This document shows positions 1-6,724 of a stretch of DNA of 7,394 nucleotides, one piece after another; the stretch's first letter is position 1, and every line of letters begins with the position of its first letter. Source of the DNA: Deltaproteobacteria bacterium (lineage in GTDB: Bacteria; Myxococcota; UBA796; SXON01). The stretch is taken from NCBI GenBank assembly GCA_947483545.1, contig CANKNP010000272.1:1-7394 (forward strand), in the 5' to 3' direction. The notes beneath the pieces were generated by a model. The model was not told the DNA's origin. It did not search any database and saw only the letters and a program-made list of their open reading frames with translations. A program made the position numbers and the translations under genes.

Positions 1-620
1 CCTTCATCGGCGATGCCGTCGCAGTCGTTGTCCACCGCGTCGCCTTCGACCTCGGCGGCGCCCGGGTTCGTGGCCGCGGTGCTGTCGTCGCAATCCTCCT
101 CGCTGGAGCTGGTCGCGCACTGGGAGTAGCCGTCGCCGTCCACGTCATAGCCCTCGTCGATGTCGCCATCGCCGTCGTTATCGATGCCATCGCACGCCTC
201 GGTCCCGACACAGTCGGCCTCGCCGTTGCCGTCGCTGTCCGCGAAGTCCTCGTCGATGTACCCATCGCCGTCGTTGTCGATACCGTCGCAATCCTCGACG
301 TCCAGGCAGTCCGCGATCGCGTCCCCGTCCGTGTCTGTCAGCCCCTCATCGATGAGGCCGTTGCAGTTGTTGTCGATCCCGTCGCAGTCTTCTGTGTGGC
401 CGGTGTAGATATCCGGATTGGAGTCATCACAATCGCCGTCCGCCTCGGTGACGCCGTCCTCGTCCGCATCGACGGGGTCCTCGTACGTGTCGTCTCCGAA
501 GGGCACGCTGTCGTCAAGCGGCTGACTCTCGGAGGGCTCATCCTTGTCCTTCGAAGGGCAACCGACGAGCGAGAGAGCGATGAGGCATGGCGTAAACGCG
601 GCGAGTGGGTGGATACGCAT
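1..620 (-). CDS. MopE-like aspartate-rich repeat lipoprotein (3' end beyond window)
   Basis: Starts at ATG 620-618 with GGAG (complement of 626-629) five bases upstream; 206 codons are visible and the frame stays open to the window edge. Residues 1-21 form a lipoprotein signal: hydrophobic core, then L18-V-G-C21 as lipobox, so the mature protein should be lipid-anchored at C21 in the cell envelope. An acidic linker (22-50) leads into MopE-type metal-binding motifs: D51-x-D-x-DG, then DCDD at 63-66, then CDGIDNNC at 79-86 and IDE at 90-92. Two exact-length 32-residue units follow from C79 and C111, with a third start at C143, each holding a DxDG(D/N) acidic loop like thrombospondin type-3 or EF-hand calcium loops. 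A second MopE motif runs 159-206 (DVDGDGY, DCDD, DNDCDG). Such proteins are common as surface lipoproteins in Myxococcota; metal or calcium binding is inferred. Ligand and partners are unknown. Confidence 0.9.
   Translation of the reverse strand, partial: MRIHPLAAFTPCLIALSLVGCPSKDKDEPSESQPLDDSVPFGDDTYEDPVDADEDGVTEADGDCDDSNPDIYTGHTEDCDGIDNNCNGLIDEGLTDTDGDAIADCLDVEDCDGIDNDGDGYIDEDFADSDGNGEADCVGTEACDGIDNDGDGDIDEGYDVDGDGYSQCATSSSEEDCDDSTAATNPGAAEVEGDAVDNDCDGIADE
195..386 (-). repeat. Two tandem 96-base coding repeats in the lipoprotein gene
   Basis: Units at 386-291 and 290-195 each encode 32 residues starting with CDGIDN and containing an IDE(G/D) motif and a DxDG acidic loop ending in Cys. A third, diverging unit begins at 194. 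The period is exactly 96 bases, so whole codons are kept. Cysteines recur at the unit start and at unit position 27, suggesting one disulphide or metal site per unit. This is a protein-level repeat and not a CRISPR array. Confidence 0.75.
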
Positions 621-711
621 CCAGGCTCCGAGGACCGCGACAGCGGCAGGGTGATTGAGGGGCACGACAGTGACGCAGTCTACACGATCTCTAGCGCATC
701 CGTCGCTTGAC

Positions 712-733
712 GTCGTCGGATTCTGGCGACGAC
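712..733. promoter_or_regulatory. Small inverted repeat upstream of the MopE-like lipoprotein gene
   Basis: GTCGTCG (712-718) and CGACGAC (727-733) form a perfect seven-base inverted repeat around an eight-base spacer. It lies between the tRNA terminator and the lipoprotein start. It could be an operator or a transcript hairpin, but the arms are low-complexity and the GC content is high, so chance is possible. A possible -10 for the lipoprotein gene (TAGACT, complement of 677-682) lies downstream without a convincing -35. The rest of 621-746 shows nothing I can assign. Confidence 0.25.
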
Positions 734-746
734 CAGAGGCCCAAAG

Positions 747-778
747 CAGAAAGGCCCGCCGAGTGGCGAGCCTTTCTG
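747..778 (-). terminator. Intrinsic-type terminator of the tRNA-Gly transcript
   Basis: A 14-base-pair stem (747-760 with 765-778, one G-T pair) closes a four-base loop at 761-764. On the minus strand it begins seven bases after the tRNA CCA end. The stem has an A-rich 5' foot and a T-rich 3' foot (CCTTTCTG, then CTTTGG), but no long uninterrupted T run follows. Its near-symmetric feet mean it could also stop transcription from the other strand. Confidence 0.8.
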
Positions 779-785
779 GTGTAAA

Positions 786-861
<76 letters not shown>

Positions 862-871
862 AAGCCCCCGC

Positions 872-899
872 CTTGTAACCGGTGGCGAGCAAGCGTCAA
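872..899 (-). promoter_or_regulatory. Sigma70-type promoter of tRNA-Gly
   Basis: On the minus strand, -35 TTGACG (complement of 894-899) is separated by 16 bases from -10 TACAAG (complement of 872-877). The hexamer ends ten bases before the tRNA 5' end, so transcription should start only three or four bases upstream of it. The discriminator between -10 and the start (GCGGGGGCTT) is GC-rich, a feature tied to stringent, ppGpp-sensitive control of stable-RNA promoters in E. coli. An A6 tract (complement of 902-907) sits directly upstream of the -35 in the place of an UP element. Confidence 0.8.
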
Positions 900-912
900 G
901 GTTTTTTCCTTG
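897..912. repeat. CAAGG-T6-CCTTG inverted repeat over the tRNA -35 region
   Basis: Arms CAAGG (897-901) and CCTTG (908-912) flank six T's. The left arm overlaps the tRNA promoter -35 and the T/A tract sits in the UP-element position. It could be a protein site or a bent-DNA element. The arms are only five bases, so this is weak evidence of function. Confidence 0.35.
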
Positions 913-942
913 GGGCGAGAGAGGCGCTGCCCCCACAAGCGA

Positions 943-954
943 GTGCTCAAGCAC
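943..954. repeat. GTGCT-CA-AGCAC near-palindrome
   Basis: GTGCT (943-947) and AGCAC (950-954) pair across a CA dinucleotide, just outside the three-way-junction element. It may extend the structured block or be a dimeric protein site. Its short length makes chance plausible. Confidence 0.3.
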
Positions 955-957
955 ACC

Positions 958-1033
958 CGAGCCGAGGGTCGGATTCGGCGGGTACTCACGCCGAATCCGA
1001 CCACGCGCTCGTAGTCGAGCGCATCTCGGCTCG
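958..1033. repeat. Perfect three-way-junction (Y-shaped) inverted-repeat element
   Basis: Three perfect helices nest in 76 bases. The outer nine-base stem is 958-966 with 1025-1033 (CGAGCCGAG/CTCGGCTCG). A 14-base hairpin is formed by 967-980 with 989-1002 and an eight-base loop (GGTACTCA). A seven-base hairpin is formed by 1005-1011 with 1016-1022 and a four-base loop. Only two bases join the two hairpins and two more lead to the outer stem, so 60 of 76 bases are paired with no mismatch. The element lies between the glycosyltransferase 3' end and the tRNA promoter. It contains no reading frame I would support. It could be a structured small RNA, a composite terminator, a dispersed palindromic genome repeat, or a protein-recognised DNA fold. 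I do not recognise a named family. Confidence 0.7.
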
Positions 1034-1041
1034 CGGGGGGC

Positions 1042-1062
1042 GTGGGGGGCACGGCCCCCCAC
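1042..1062 (-). terminator. G/C-run hairpin directly after the glycosyltransferase stop
   Basis: GTGGGGGGC (1042-1050) pairs perfectly with GCCCCCCAC (1054-1062) over a three-base loop. On the minus strand the stem begins three bases after the TAA stop (1068-1066) of the GT-C gene, preceded by TTT. No T run follows; more C's do. Its position and stability suggest a 3'-end or transcript-protecting hairpin, possibly acting with the three-way-junction element just beyond it. Confidence 0.6.
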
Positions 1063-1065
1063 AAA

Positions 1066-2493
1066 TTACGGCCGCGGCCCCCAGATCTCCTCGCTAAGCA
1101 CGACGTCGTCGCGGGCGATGACCGCCATCTGGGTCAGGCCCGGCAGCGGGATCACTGCGCGAAGGTGGTAGCCACCCTCCGCCCGCACAAACGCGAGGGG
1201 CCGCCGCTCGTAGCCCCGAACCCCGGCCGGCTCTTTCAGGTCCGGGCGCATCGGGGCGCCCGTGACAACCAGCAAAACGTCCGGATCCCGCTCCCGAAAG
1301 TACGCTTCATCCCACCCCCCCGCAGCCGCCCAACGCGCGTCGGTCAGCCCGCCGAGGTCTAAGATAGAACCTGGATAGTACCACCCCAAGCGGCCAATGT
1401 CCGCCGCGGCCACGGTGTCCACGCCCGGCGAGGCCGCGAGCAGGGACCCCACCTGACCGTAGACGATCTGGCCATACCGGCCCGCGTCCTCCCCCCGCCA
1501 GGCCATGACGCCCGAGCCACCTAGCATCGCAACAAGCGCGAGCCCTCCCGCCCAACGCGTGCCCACCCCCGCGAACGCCACCCCTGCACCCCAGGCCAGC
1601 ACAAAGTAGGCCTCCGTCGCCCGACGATACCCGGGCATCCAGTCTCCCCCCGACCATACGGCCCCCGCCAGCAGCACCCCAGCAACCGCCAACGGCACGC
1701 GCAGCGCCTCACACTTCCGGGCGGCAACGATCGCCCCGACGGGACCCACCACGCCGACGGCGAGCGCGAAACGTGCCAGGTATGTCCAGCCACCCGCCAT
1801 GTTTGGGGGCTTGGCGTGAAAGGTGTTCGGCACCCAGGCGCCGAACGTCGTCAGCCGAAACGCCTCCATCCCGGCGATCCCGAGCGTCCAGAGGACCAGC
1901 GCCGGCGCCGCGGCCCGGTTCCAACGCCACGCCGCCCATCCGAGCGTGAGTCCCCCCAGCAGCACCCCCTCAGGCCGCGTCATACCCAGCGCCGCGAGCG
2001 TGAGCCCGAGGAGCCAGGGTCTGGGCGCAGCGCCCACCAACTGGAGGGACAGAGCCCAAAGGAACAGGTACAAGCCTGACTCCAGCCCGGACAGCGCGTG
2101 AAAGGCGAGGTTCCCCGCAGCGCCGAGCAACACTCCTGTGACCAGGGCGCCTGACACCGGGGAGGCCGCATCCCTCGCCCCGAGTCCCGCGCCGATCCAC
2201 AGGACGCCGAAGTAGAGCGCCCCACCGAGCACGCGGGCGAAGAGCGCGGGCTCAAGGTCCGGCCAAATGAGGAGCCCCAACGCGCTGAGCAGCGTCCAGA
2301 GCAGGTTCGTCACCCCTTCAACGGGGGGCTGCGTGGCGTCGAAGGTGAAGATCCCGTGCTCGACGACGTTCCGGGCGGTCCGGAACGAGATCCAGGCATC
2401 GTCGATGACGTAGCGCTCGTCTGAGAAGCGAGCGCACTGCGCGGCGCCGAGCGCGAGCCCGAGCAGGCGCGCGGGACGGACGAGCGTGGTCAC
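1066..2493 (-). CDS. Multi-pass GT-C-type glycosyltransferase, arabinofuranosyltransferase-like
   Basis: A 475-residue integral membrane protein with many hydrophobic segments. After a first segment the N-terminal loop has D31-D32-A-W-I-S-F, the acidic pair expected of GT-C enzymes that use polyprenyl-phosphate sugars, followed by PVEGVTNLLW (57-66). Further family-like motifs are GLESGLY (136-142), TRPEG (172-176), PNTFHAK (222-228) and GGDWMPGYR (282-290). The C-terminal non-membrane part (from about 355) has DIGRLGWYYPG and DLGGLTD (379-385). This pattern matches bacterial AftB/LPS-type sugar transferases; donor and acceptor cannot be told from sequence. It probably acts on the periplasmic face on a cell-surface glycan. 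I chose GTG 2493 (AGGG six bases upstream). An ATG at 2640 would add 49 Arg/Pro-rich residues that do not fit a membrane protein, and its GAGG lies only two bases away. It is separated from the upstream lipoprotein by 226 bases. Confidence 0.85.
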   Translation of the reverse strand: MTTLVRPARLLGLALGAAQCARFSDERYVIDDAWISFRTARNVVEHGIFTFDATQPPVEGVTNLLWTLLSALGLLIWPDLEPALFARVLGGALYFGVLWIGAGLGARDAASPVSGALVTGVLLGAAGNLAFHALSGLESGLYLFLWALSLQLVGAAPRPWLLGLTLAALGMTRPEGVLLGGLTLGWAAWRWNRAAAPALVLWTLGIAGMEAFRLTTFGAWVPNTFHAKPPNMAGGWTYLARFALAVGVVGPVGAIVAARKCEALRVPLAVAGVLLAGAVWSGGDWMPGYRRATEAYFVLAWGAGVAFAGVGTRWAGGLALVAMLGGSGVMAWRGEDAGRYGQIVYGQVGSLLAASPGVDTVAAADIGRLGWYYPGSILDLGGLTDARWAAAGGWDEAYFRERDPDVLLVVTGAPMRPDLKEPAGVRGYERRPLAFVRAEGGYHLRAVIPLPGLTQMAVIARDDVVLSEEIWGPRP

Positions 2494-2686
2494 CCCGAAC
2501 CCTGCATGAAGCTCCGTGCTGCGGCACGGACCCCCGCGACAGCCGAACCGGGCCCGAGCCGGGGGTCGGCGGCGTCGGGTACCCCGGACGGCGACGGCAC
2601 TGCGCTCGTACAGAGGGAGGACGGGGCGAGCAGATCCCATGACCTCGCGAGGAGGTCGGCCACCGGAGGGGCGCTGCTCGCTCCAT

Positions 2687-2718
2687 CCTGCACATACCGT
2701 ACACGCGGCTTGCGCAGG
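2687..2718 (-). terminator. Imperfect hairpin just after the second lipoprotein stop
   Basis: 2687-2694 pairs with 2711-2718 (seven of eight pairs), with an inner CCG/CGG stem at 2697-2699 and 2706-2708. On the minus strand it begins one base after the TGA stop at 2722-2720. No T run follows, so termination is uncertain; it may be an attenuator between the lipoprotein genes and the glycosyltransferase gene. The remainder of 2494-2719 contains a CCTCGCGAGG palindrome (2643-2652) and no gene I can support. Confidence 0.35.
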
Positions 2719-2719
2719 T

Positions 2720-3340
2720 TCATCCCTCCGCGGGCAACGGCAACAAAAACAGCGGATTCAAGACATACAGTCCATCGGGGGGGGGCAGCGTCGCCACGTC
2801 GTCGCCAGCGAGATCTAAGGAGGTGCCGGCGTACCCAAACGCAGCCACGGAGCTGCCGCTGTCATCGGGGGCGCGCCCGAAGGCGCCGAACAAGGAGGCC
2901 GCCACGCTGGACAGGCCAGCGGGTCCAAGTTGCGCCCTCACCTCGATGGGAAGCTCACCGATCCCGAGGCCGAGCGAAGGAGGGAGCATGGCGCAGTCGG
3001 CCTCATTGACCAGCACTGGCACGCTGATCCACCAGGCCACCGCCGGATCAGGAGACGTCACCGCCACTGCCATCGTCGGGTCGCCCGCGATCTCGCACAC
3101 CACGGTAAACGCGTCCTGATCCACGACGATGAACGTCAGGTCTGTCAACACGGGAACCCCCGCGGCGACCTCCGCCTCAGCCCGCACGGTGAACCACGTC
3201 GCCACCATCTCCTCGTCCGCGTCCGTCTCCCCCGTGTCAGGCCCCGCGGTGTCCTCAACGTCCCCGGCCGAATCGCTGGCCTTGAGCGCGTTCTCCCCCC
3301 CGCCGCACGCGGCGAGGAGCAACAGGAAGAAGGAGGTCAT
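2720..3340 (-). CDS. Short-signal lipoprotein of unknown function
   Basis: A 206-residue predicted lipoprotein. From ATG 3340 the signal is only MTSFFLLLLAAC, with L9-A-A-C12 as lipobox, followed by GGG and an acidic, Thr/Asp-rich tether (20-45). The body (about 46-206) has alternating hydrophobic stretches that read as beta strands and two cysteines, C82 and C116, that could form a disulphide. I recognise no domain. AGGG seven bases before ATG 3340 supports this start, but the n-region then has no basic residue. An in-frame ATG at 3382, one base past the preceding gene's TAG, would add 14 residues with two arginines and give a more normal signal peptide with translational reinitiation. It sits 43 bases after the other lipoprotein gene on the same strand and is probably cotranscribed with it. 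A role in the outer membrane or periplasm is inferred. Confidence 0.75.
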   Translation of the reverse strand: MTSFFLLLLAACGGGENALKASDSAGDVEDTAGPDTGETDADEEMVATWFTVRAEAEVAAGVPVLTDLTFIVVDQDAFTVVCEIAGDPTMAVAVTSPDPAVAWWISVPVLVNEADCAMLPPSLGLGIGELPIEVRAQLGPAGLSSVAASLFGAFGRAPDDSGSSVAAFGYAGTSLDLAGDDVATLPPPDGLYVLNPLFLLPLPAEG

Positions 3341-3383
3341 CGGTACACCCTGGTCGGCCCTGACCCGGCAATGCGCCGTCATG

Positions 3384-3950
3384 CTACCCGCCGCCGGTCG
3401 CACCGGCAAGCTCCCAGGCGAAGGCAGGCGCGAGCGTGTAGGTCTGGTCGGCGTTCCAGCCCGGCGGGCCGGGATCAATCCCCGCGTCCAGCGCGGCGTC
3501 CCACGCCCAACCATACGCCTGCAAGCTCTGGCCATCGAAGCTCGCGTACCAGCCGAGGGACCGGCCGGGATACGGATCCGCGTCCGCCAAGCTGGGGTCG
3601 ACGGGGCCGATCGCGATGGCGGTCGGCAACGTGTACGAGGCGTCCTGCGCGAGGTCTTCGTCACAATCCGTGCCGACCTCCGCGACGGTGAGCGAATAGG
3701 CGACGGTGCAGGCGTCACAACCCGCGAGCGGGGCGGCAGTGGTCCCCGTCAGCGTTTGGGCACGCGCGCAGACGAACGCGCGGTCACCGGAGGCGTCCCC
3801 CCAGTTCTTCGCGAAGAACGACCAGGCCTGCACCCCGGTGAGCCCGGTAGCGTCCGGCGTCACGGCACCCGCCTGGATGGCCCAAGCGGCCTCCCCAGGC
3901 GCACACGCGAGGAGAATGGGGAGCGGGAACAGGCAGAGCAAGCGGGTCAT
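3384..3950 (-). CDS. Cysteine-containing lipoprotein, translationally coupled to the TPR gene
   Basis: A 188-residue predicted lipoprotein. The signal MTRLLCLFPLPILLAC has R3 in the n-region and lipobox L13-L-A-C16. The mature part has four more cysteines: C61, then C78-D-A-C81, then C96. This C...C-x-x-C...C spacing resembles a style of small lipoprotein I associate with Myxococcota genomes, but I cannot name a family. The C-terminal third is rich in aromatic residues (GWYASF, YGWAWD, PPGW), suggesting a beta-rich fold or carbohydrate/peptide contact, which is speculative. The start is well defined: the ATG (3950-3948) overlaps the TPR gene's TGA (3949-3947) as ATGA, and GAGG (complement of 3956-3959) lies five bases upstream. 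This implies coupled translation and a shared function with the TPR protein. Confidence 0.83.
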   Translation of the reverse strand: MTRLLCLFPLPILLACAPGEAAWAIQAGAVTPDATGLTGVQAWSFFAKNWGDASGDRAFVCARAQTLTGTTAAPLAGCDACTVAYSLTVAEVGTDCDEDLAQDASYTLPTAIAIGPVDPSLADADPYPGRSLGWYASFDGQSLQAYGWAWDAALDAGIDPGPPGWNADQTYTLAPAFAWELAGATGGG

Positions 3951-6718
3951 GGGAGCCTCGACATCGCCATCCGCCCGGCCACCCGCTCCGCGCGGGGGCC
4001 CGTCGGCGCGAGCGCGAGGTAGCTATGCCAGGACTGCGCCGAACGCGAGAGCGTATCCCCCGCGTCCTCGTAAAATCGGCCGCGCTCGTACCAAGCCAAC
4101 GCCAACTCCGGGCCGAGCGACACCGCGCGATCAAAGTGCTGGGCCGCGAGCGCCCGCTCCCCGGTCTGCTCGTAGGCCCGCGCGAGGGACAGATGGACCG
4201 CAGCATCATCCGAGCAGCATGCGAGCAACGCCGCGCTGGCCTTCGCGAGCTCGCCTTTGGGGGCGAGTTCGGCGACGAGGGCACGAACCTTGCCCTGGAG
4301 CGCCGCCTCAAACCCCGAGCCGGGGGCCGCGCGGACCATCGGCAAGGCGGCTTCCCGAACGCGGTCCATCGCCTCGGGGTCGAGCGCGCGGACTGCCGAG
4401 AGCGCCTTCGCCGCGGCCCGCAACGCGGTCGCTTCCCCCTCCGGCACCGCCTCTCCGAAGCCGACGATGGCACGCAACGTCTGAGCCCGGTCCGGCGATG
4501 TGCCGGAGCGCCCGGTGGCGACGCGATCCGCCTCCTCCAGCCGGTCAAGGTCCACGAGCAGGAGCACTTGCGCGGTCCAGACACGCTCGTCGAAGGTCGC
4601 GACGCCATCGAGCTCCGCCAAGGCACCGAGCAGCTTCCCCTCTCCGCGCAGGTGGTCGGCGACGACGAGGTGCAGATCGACGTTTTGCCCGTCGCGCTGC
4701 AGGCCCTCTTTCGCCAGGCTCACCGCGCGCTCGGGCAGCCCTGCTTCCAGCAGCGACCGCACCCGAAGTGCTATCGCCTCGCCGGCAAGACGTGGGGGCA
4801 CGGAGGCATCCCCGACGTAGCTCCTCGCGGCCTCCCCGGCGGCGCCATCGGGGGACAGCCCGAACGAGAAGAGCTGAGCGCGCGCATGCGTCGGGTTCAT
4901 GGCCAACACGTCGTCGACCAAGGCCAGCGCTGGCTCGTAGAGCCCTGCCGCAGCGAGCGCGCGCGCCCGAGCGAGGCGGTACCGCGGCGCCCCGGGCTGG
5001 TCCAGGTCCGCCAGCACGTCATTGGCCCGGTCCGCATCGCCAGCACCCGGCCCGTTGGCGCCCCCGCCGAGCGCGATCCGGCTCAGCAGCAGGCGCTCTT
5101 CATCGTCGAGCGCCGGCTCCAGACCTGCGGCCGCTGCCGCCCCCCGCGGGTTCCCCATCGCCAGCTCCAGCTCGGCCGCGAGCATCGCTCGACGGTGCGG
5201 ATCGAAGCGCCCTGCCTCCAGCGTTCGCTGGGCCGCCGCGAGCCGGGCCGGGTCACCGTTGAACTCCCACCAGATCACCAGCTCCAGCTCTGCCAGCTCC
5301 GCCGAGGCGCTCGGGGATGTGAGCCCGCCCTCCGCCCGGAGAAGCGTAGCCAGGTCATCCGTCGAGAGCGCATGGAGCAGCTCGGTGCGTGCGTTGCTCC
5401 GGGTGTGCGCCAGGAGTGCGGGGAGGATGAGCGCGAGCGCAGCCAGACCGAGGAGCAGCAGCACCAGCAGCACGCCCCCGACCCAAAGCGGGTGAATCTG
5501 GCGGCGCGCGGGGGGCTCGGGCGGGGGCGGCGGCGGTTCGGCAGCGACGACCGGCCGCATCGGCGCGGGATGCCGCTCGATCACCTCGATCGGGGAGCTG
5601 CCCATGTGCGCTGCGGGCGCGGGGGCAGGGGCCTCCGAACGTCCGAGCAATACGACGCTCTCGTCCTCCTCTTCCAGCACATCCGACCGGTCCACATCGG
5701 GGCTCACGGCCACGCCCATGGACGCCTGATATTCCCGCAGGTTGAACGTCTCCCGAAGGCGGTCGCTCTCCTCACGCCGGCGGTGCGTCTGCATGTCCTC
5801 GCCGGGGCGGAGCACCAGGAGGATTTGCGTGTCGCCGTCCCCGGTGGCACCGGTCAGGCTCACCACCCGGGCGTCGGTGTCTTCGCTCCCCCCGGCCTGC
5901 ATCTCGTCCTCGCTGGCCATCCCCATCGTGGCCGTCCGCTCGCCGGGGTCGTCGTCCGCGGGAGCGGCCTCTCCGCTCTTGAACAGCGAGGGAAAGTTGC
6001 GCTCTGCGACTTCGTCCGCGAGATCGGCGAGCATTCGGGAGCGCTCGCTCGCGTCCACGCTCTCGGTGTGCTCGGGTTCGTCCGGGAGCTCTGCGAGCTG
6101 AAGGCTCAGCGGCTGCACCGCTGCGGCCAGGATGTCCTCCAGCGGCGGCCCCGCCGACAGATCTCCGGCGAGGGCCCATAGCAAGGAAAGCGCCCGTGGG
6201 TGCCGGGGGTCTTGACGTCGCACGCGCTCAAGAATGCCGGTTGCACGGGTAAAGCTTCCGGTCGCGGCGAACCGCTCCGCGAGCGACAAGAGCTCCGCGG
6301 TGGTCCCCTCGCGCTCGATCTGGCGGGCGCTGGCTTCGGGCGGGATGAACTCAGCGACGGATCGGCTCGCCAGCTCCGCCGCGACCGGAGCGCCCGCAGC
6401 CGAGAGCTCCGCAAGTGGGCCACGAGCCCGCTCTTTCCAGCCTCGTTCCAGGTAGATCTGCACAAGGAGCGTGAGCGCATCCAGATCTTGGGGGCTCGCC
6501 TCCAGCACTTCACGCACCCGCATCGTGGCGCGGTCCATGAGCCGCAGCTCAAAGAAAGCACGGGCCGCCGCCAAACGCGCGTGGGTCGAGGGGTTTCCGT
6601 GGCGCAGCCAGGCCTCCACAACCCGGATCACAGCGACATGATCGTTCTGTGACGCGAGCGCGAGGATCGCGTCGTCAAGCTTTCGGTCGGTCGGGAACGG
6701 GCTGGGGATCGAAGACAA
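3947..6718 (-). CDS. Large TPR protein with one central transmembrane segment
   Basis: A 923-residue protein if it starts at TTG 6718. Residues 11-200 are helical TPR-like repeats (for example AWLRHG to YLERGWKERA, and a unit near 142-175). Residues 205-400 are an acidic, low-complexity linker ending in a proline run (395-400). PARR precedes one hydrophobic segment at about 410-437, so by the positive-inside rule the N-terminal half is cytoplasmic and 438-923 periplasmic. The C-terminal half is Ala/Leu-rich with more TPRs; the clearest are 839-872 and 873-906. No catalytic motif was seen, so a scaffold linking the two sides of the inner membrane is the likely role. The start is uncertain: no Shine-Dalgarno precedes TTG 6718, while upstream starts would run into the divergent crotonase gene. 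Internal GTGs at 6631 or 6619 would cut the first TPR helix. It shares ATGA with the following lipoprotein gene. Confidence 0.83.
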   Translation of the reverse strand: MSSIPSPFPTDRKLDDAILALASQNDHVAVIRVVEAWLRHGNPSTHARLAAARAFFELRLMDRATMRVREVLEASPQDLDALTLLVQIYLERGWKERARGPLAELSAAGAPVAAELASRSVAEFIPPEASARQIEREGTTAELLSLAERFAATGSFTRATGILERVRRQDPRHPRALSLLWALAGDLSAGPPLEDILAAAVQPLSLQLAELPDEPEHTESVDASERSRMLADLADEVAERNFPSLFKSGEAAPADDDPGERTATMGMASEDEMQAGGSEDTDARVVSLTGATGDGDTQILLVLRPGEDMQTHRRREESDRLRETFNLREYQASMGVAVSPDVDRSDVLEEEDESVVLLGRSEAPAPAPAAHMGSSPIEVIERHPAPMRPVVAAEPPPPPPEPPARRQIHPLWVGGVLLVLLLLGLAALALILPALLAHTRSNARTELLHALSTDDLATLLRAEGGLTSPSASAELAELELVIWWEFNGDPARLAAAQRTLEAGRFDPHRRAMLAAELELAMGNPRGAAAAAGLEPALDDEERLLLSRIALGGGANGPGAGDADRANDVLADLDQPGAPRYRLARARALAAAGLYEPALALVDDVLAMNPTHARAQLFSFGLSPDGAAGEAARSYVGDASVPPRLAGEAIALRVRSLLEAGLPERAVSLAKEGLQRDGQNVDLHLVVADHLRGEGKLLGALAELDGVATFDERVWTAQVLLLVDLDRLEEADRVATGRSGTSPDRAQTLRAIVGFGEAVPEGEATALRAAAKALSAVRALDPEAMDRVREAALPMVRAAPGSGFEAALQGKVRALVAELAPKGELAKASAALLACCSDDAAVHLSLARAYEQTGERALAAQHFDRAVSLGPELALAWYERGRFYEDAGDTLSRSAQSWHSYLALAPTGPRAERVAGRMAMSRLP

Positions 6719-6724
6719 GGGGCC

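Noticed and set aside
195..386. CRISPR-like array
   Set aside because: Units are contiguous 96-base coding repeats with no spacers and keep the reading frame.
958..1033. Integron attC site or tRNA-like gene
   Set aside because: The arms lack the attC core motifs (GTTRRRY/RYYYAAC), helices have no extrahelical bases, there are only two hairpins and no anticodon or T-loop signatures, and no integrase is nearby.
2494..2640. 49-residue N-terminal extension of the GT-C glycosyltransferase
   Set aside because: Composition is Arg-rich and unlike a membrane protein, and the ribosome-binding site is too close to the ATG; GTG 2493 directly precedes the first hydrophobic segment.
3341..3718. N-terminal extension of the second lipoprotein to an ATG at 3718
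   Set aside because: It overlaps the first lipoprotein gene in another frame and would bury the lipoprotein signal inside an Arg/Pro-rich chain.
3706..6181. Long plus-strand open frames (3706-5262 and 4025-6181) opposite the TPR gene
   Set aside because: Their products are Arg/Pro/Ala-rich with no recognisable domain, as expected from antisense frames of GC-rich genes, while the minus strand gives clear TPR repeats, a membrane segment and an ATGA junction.
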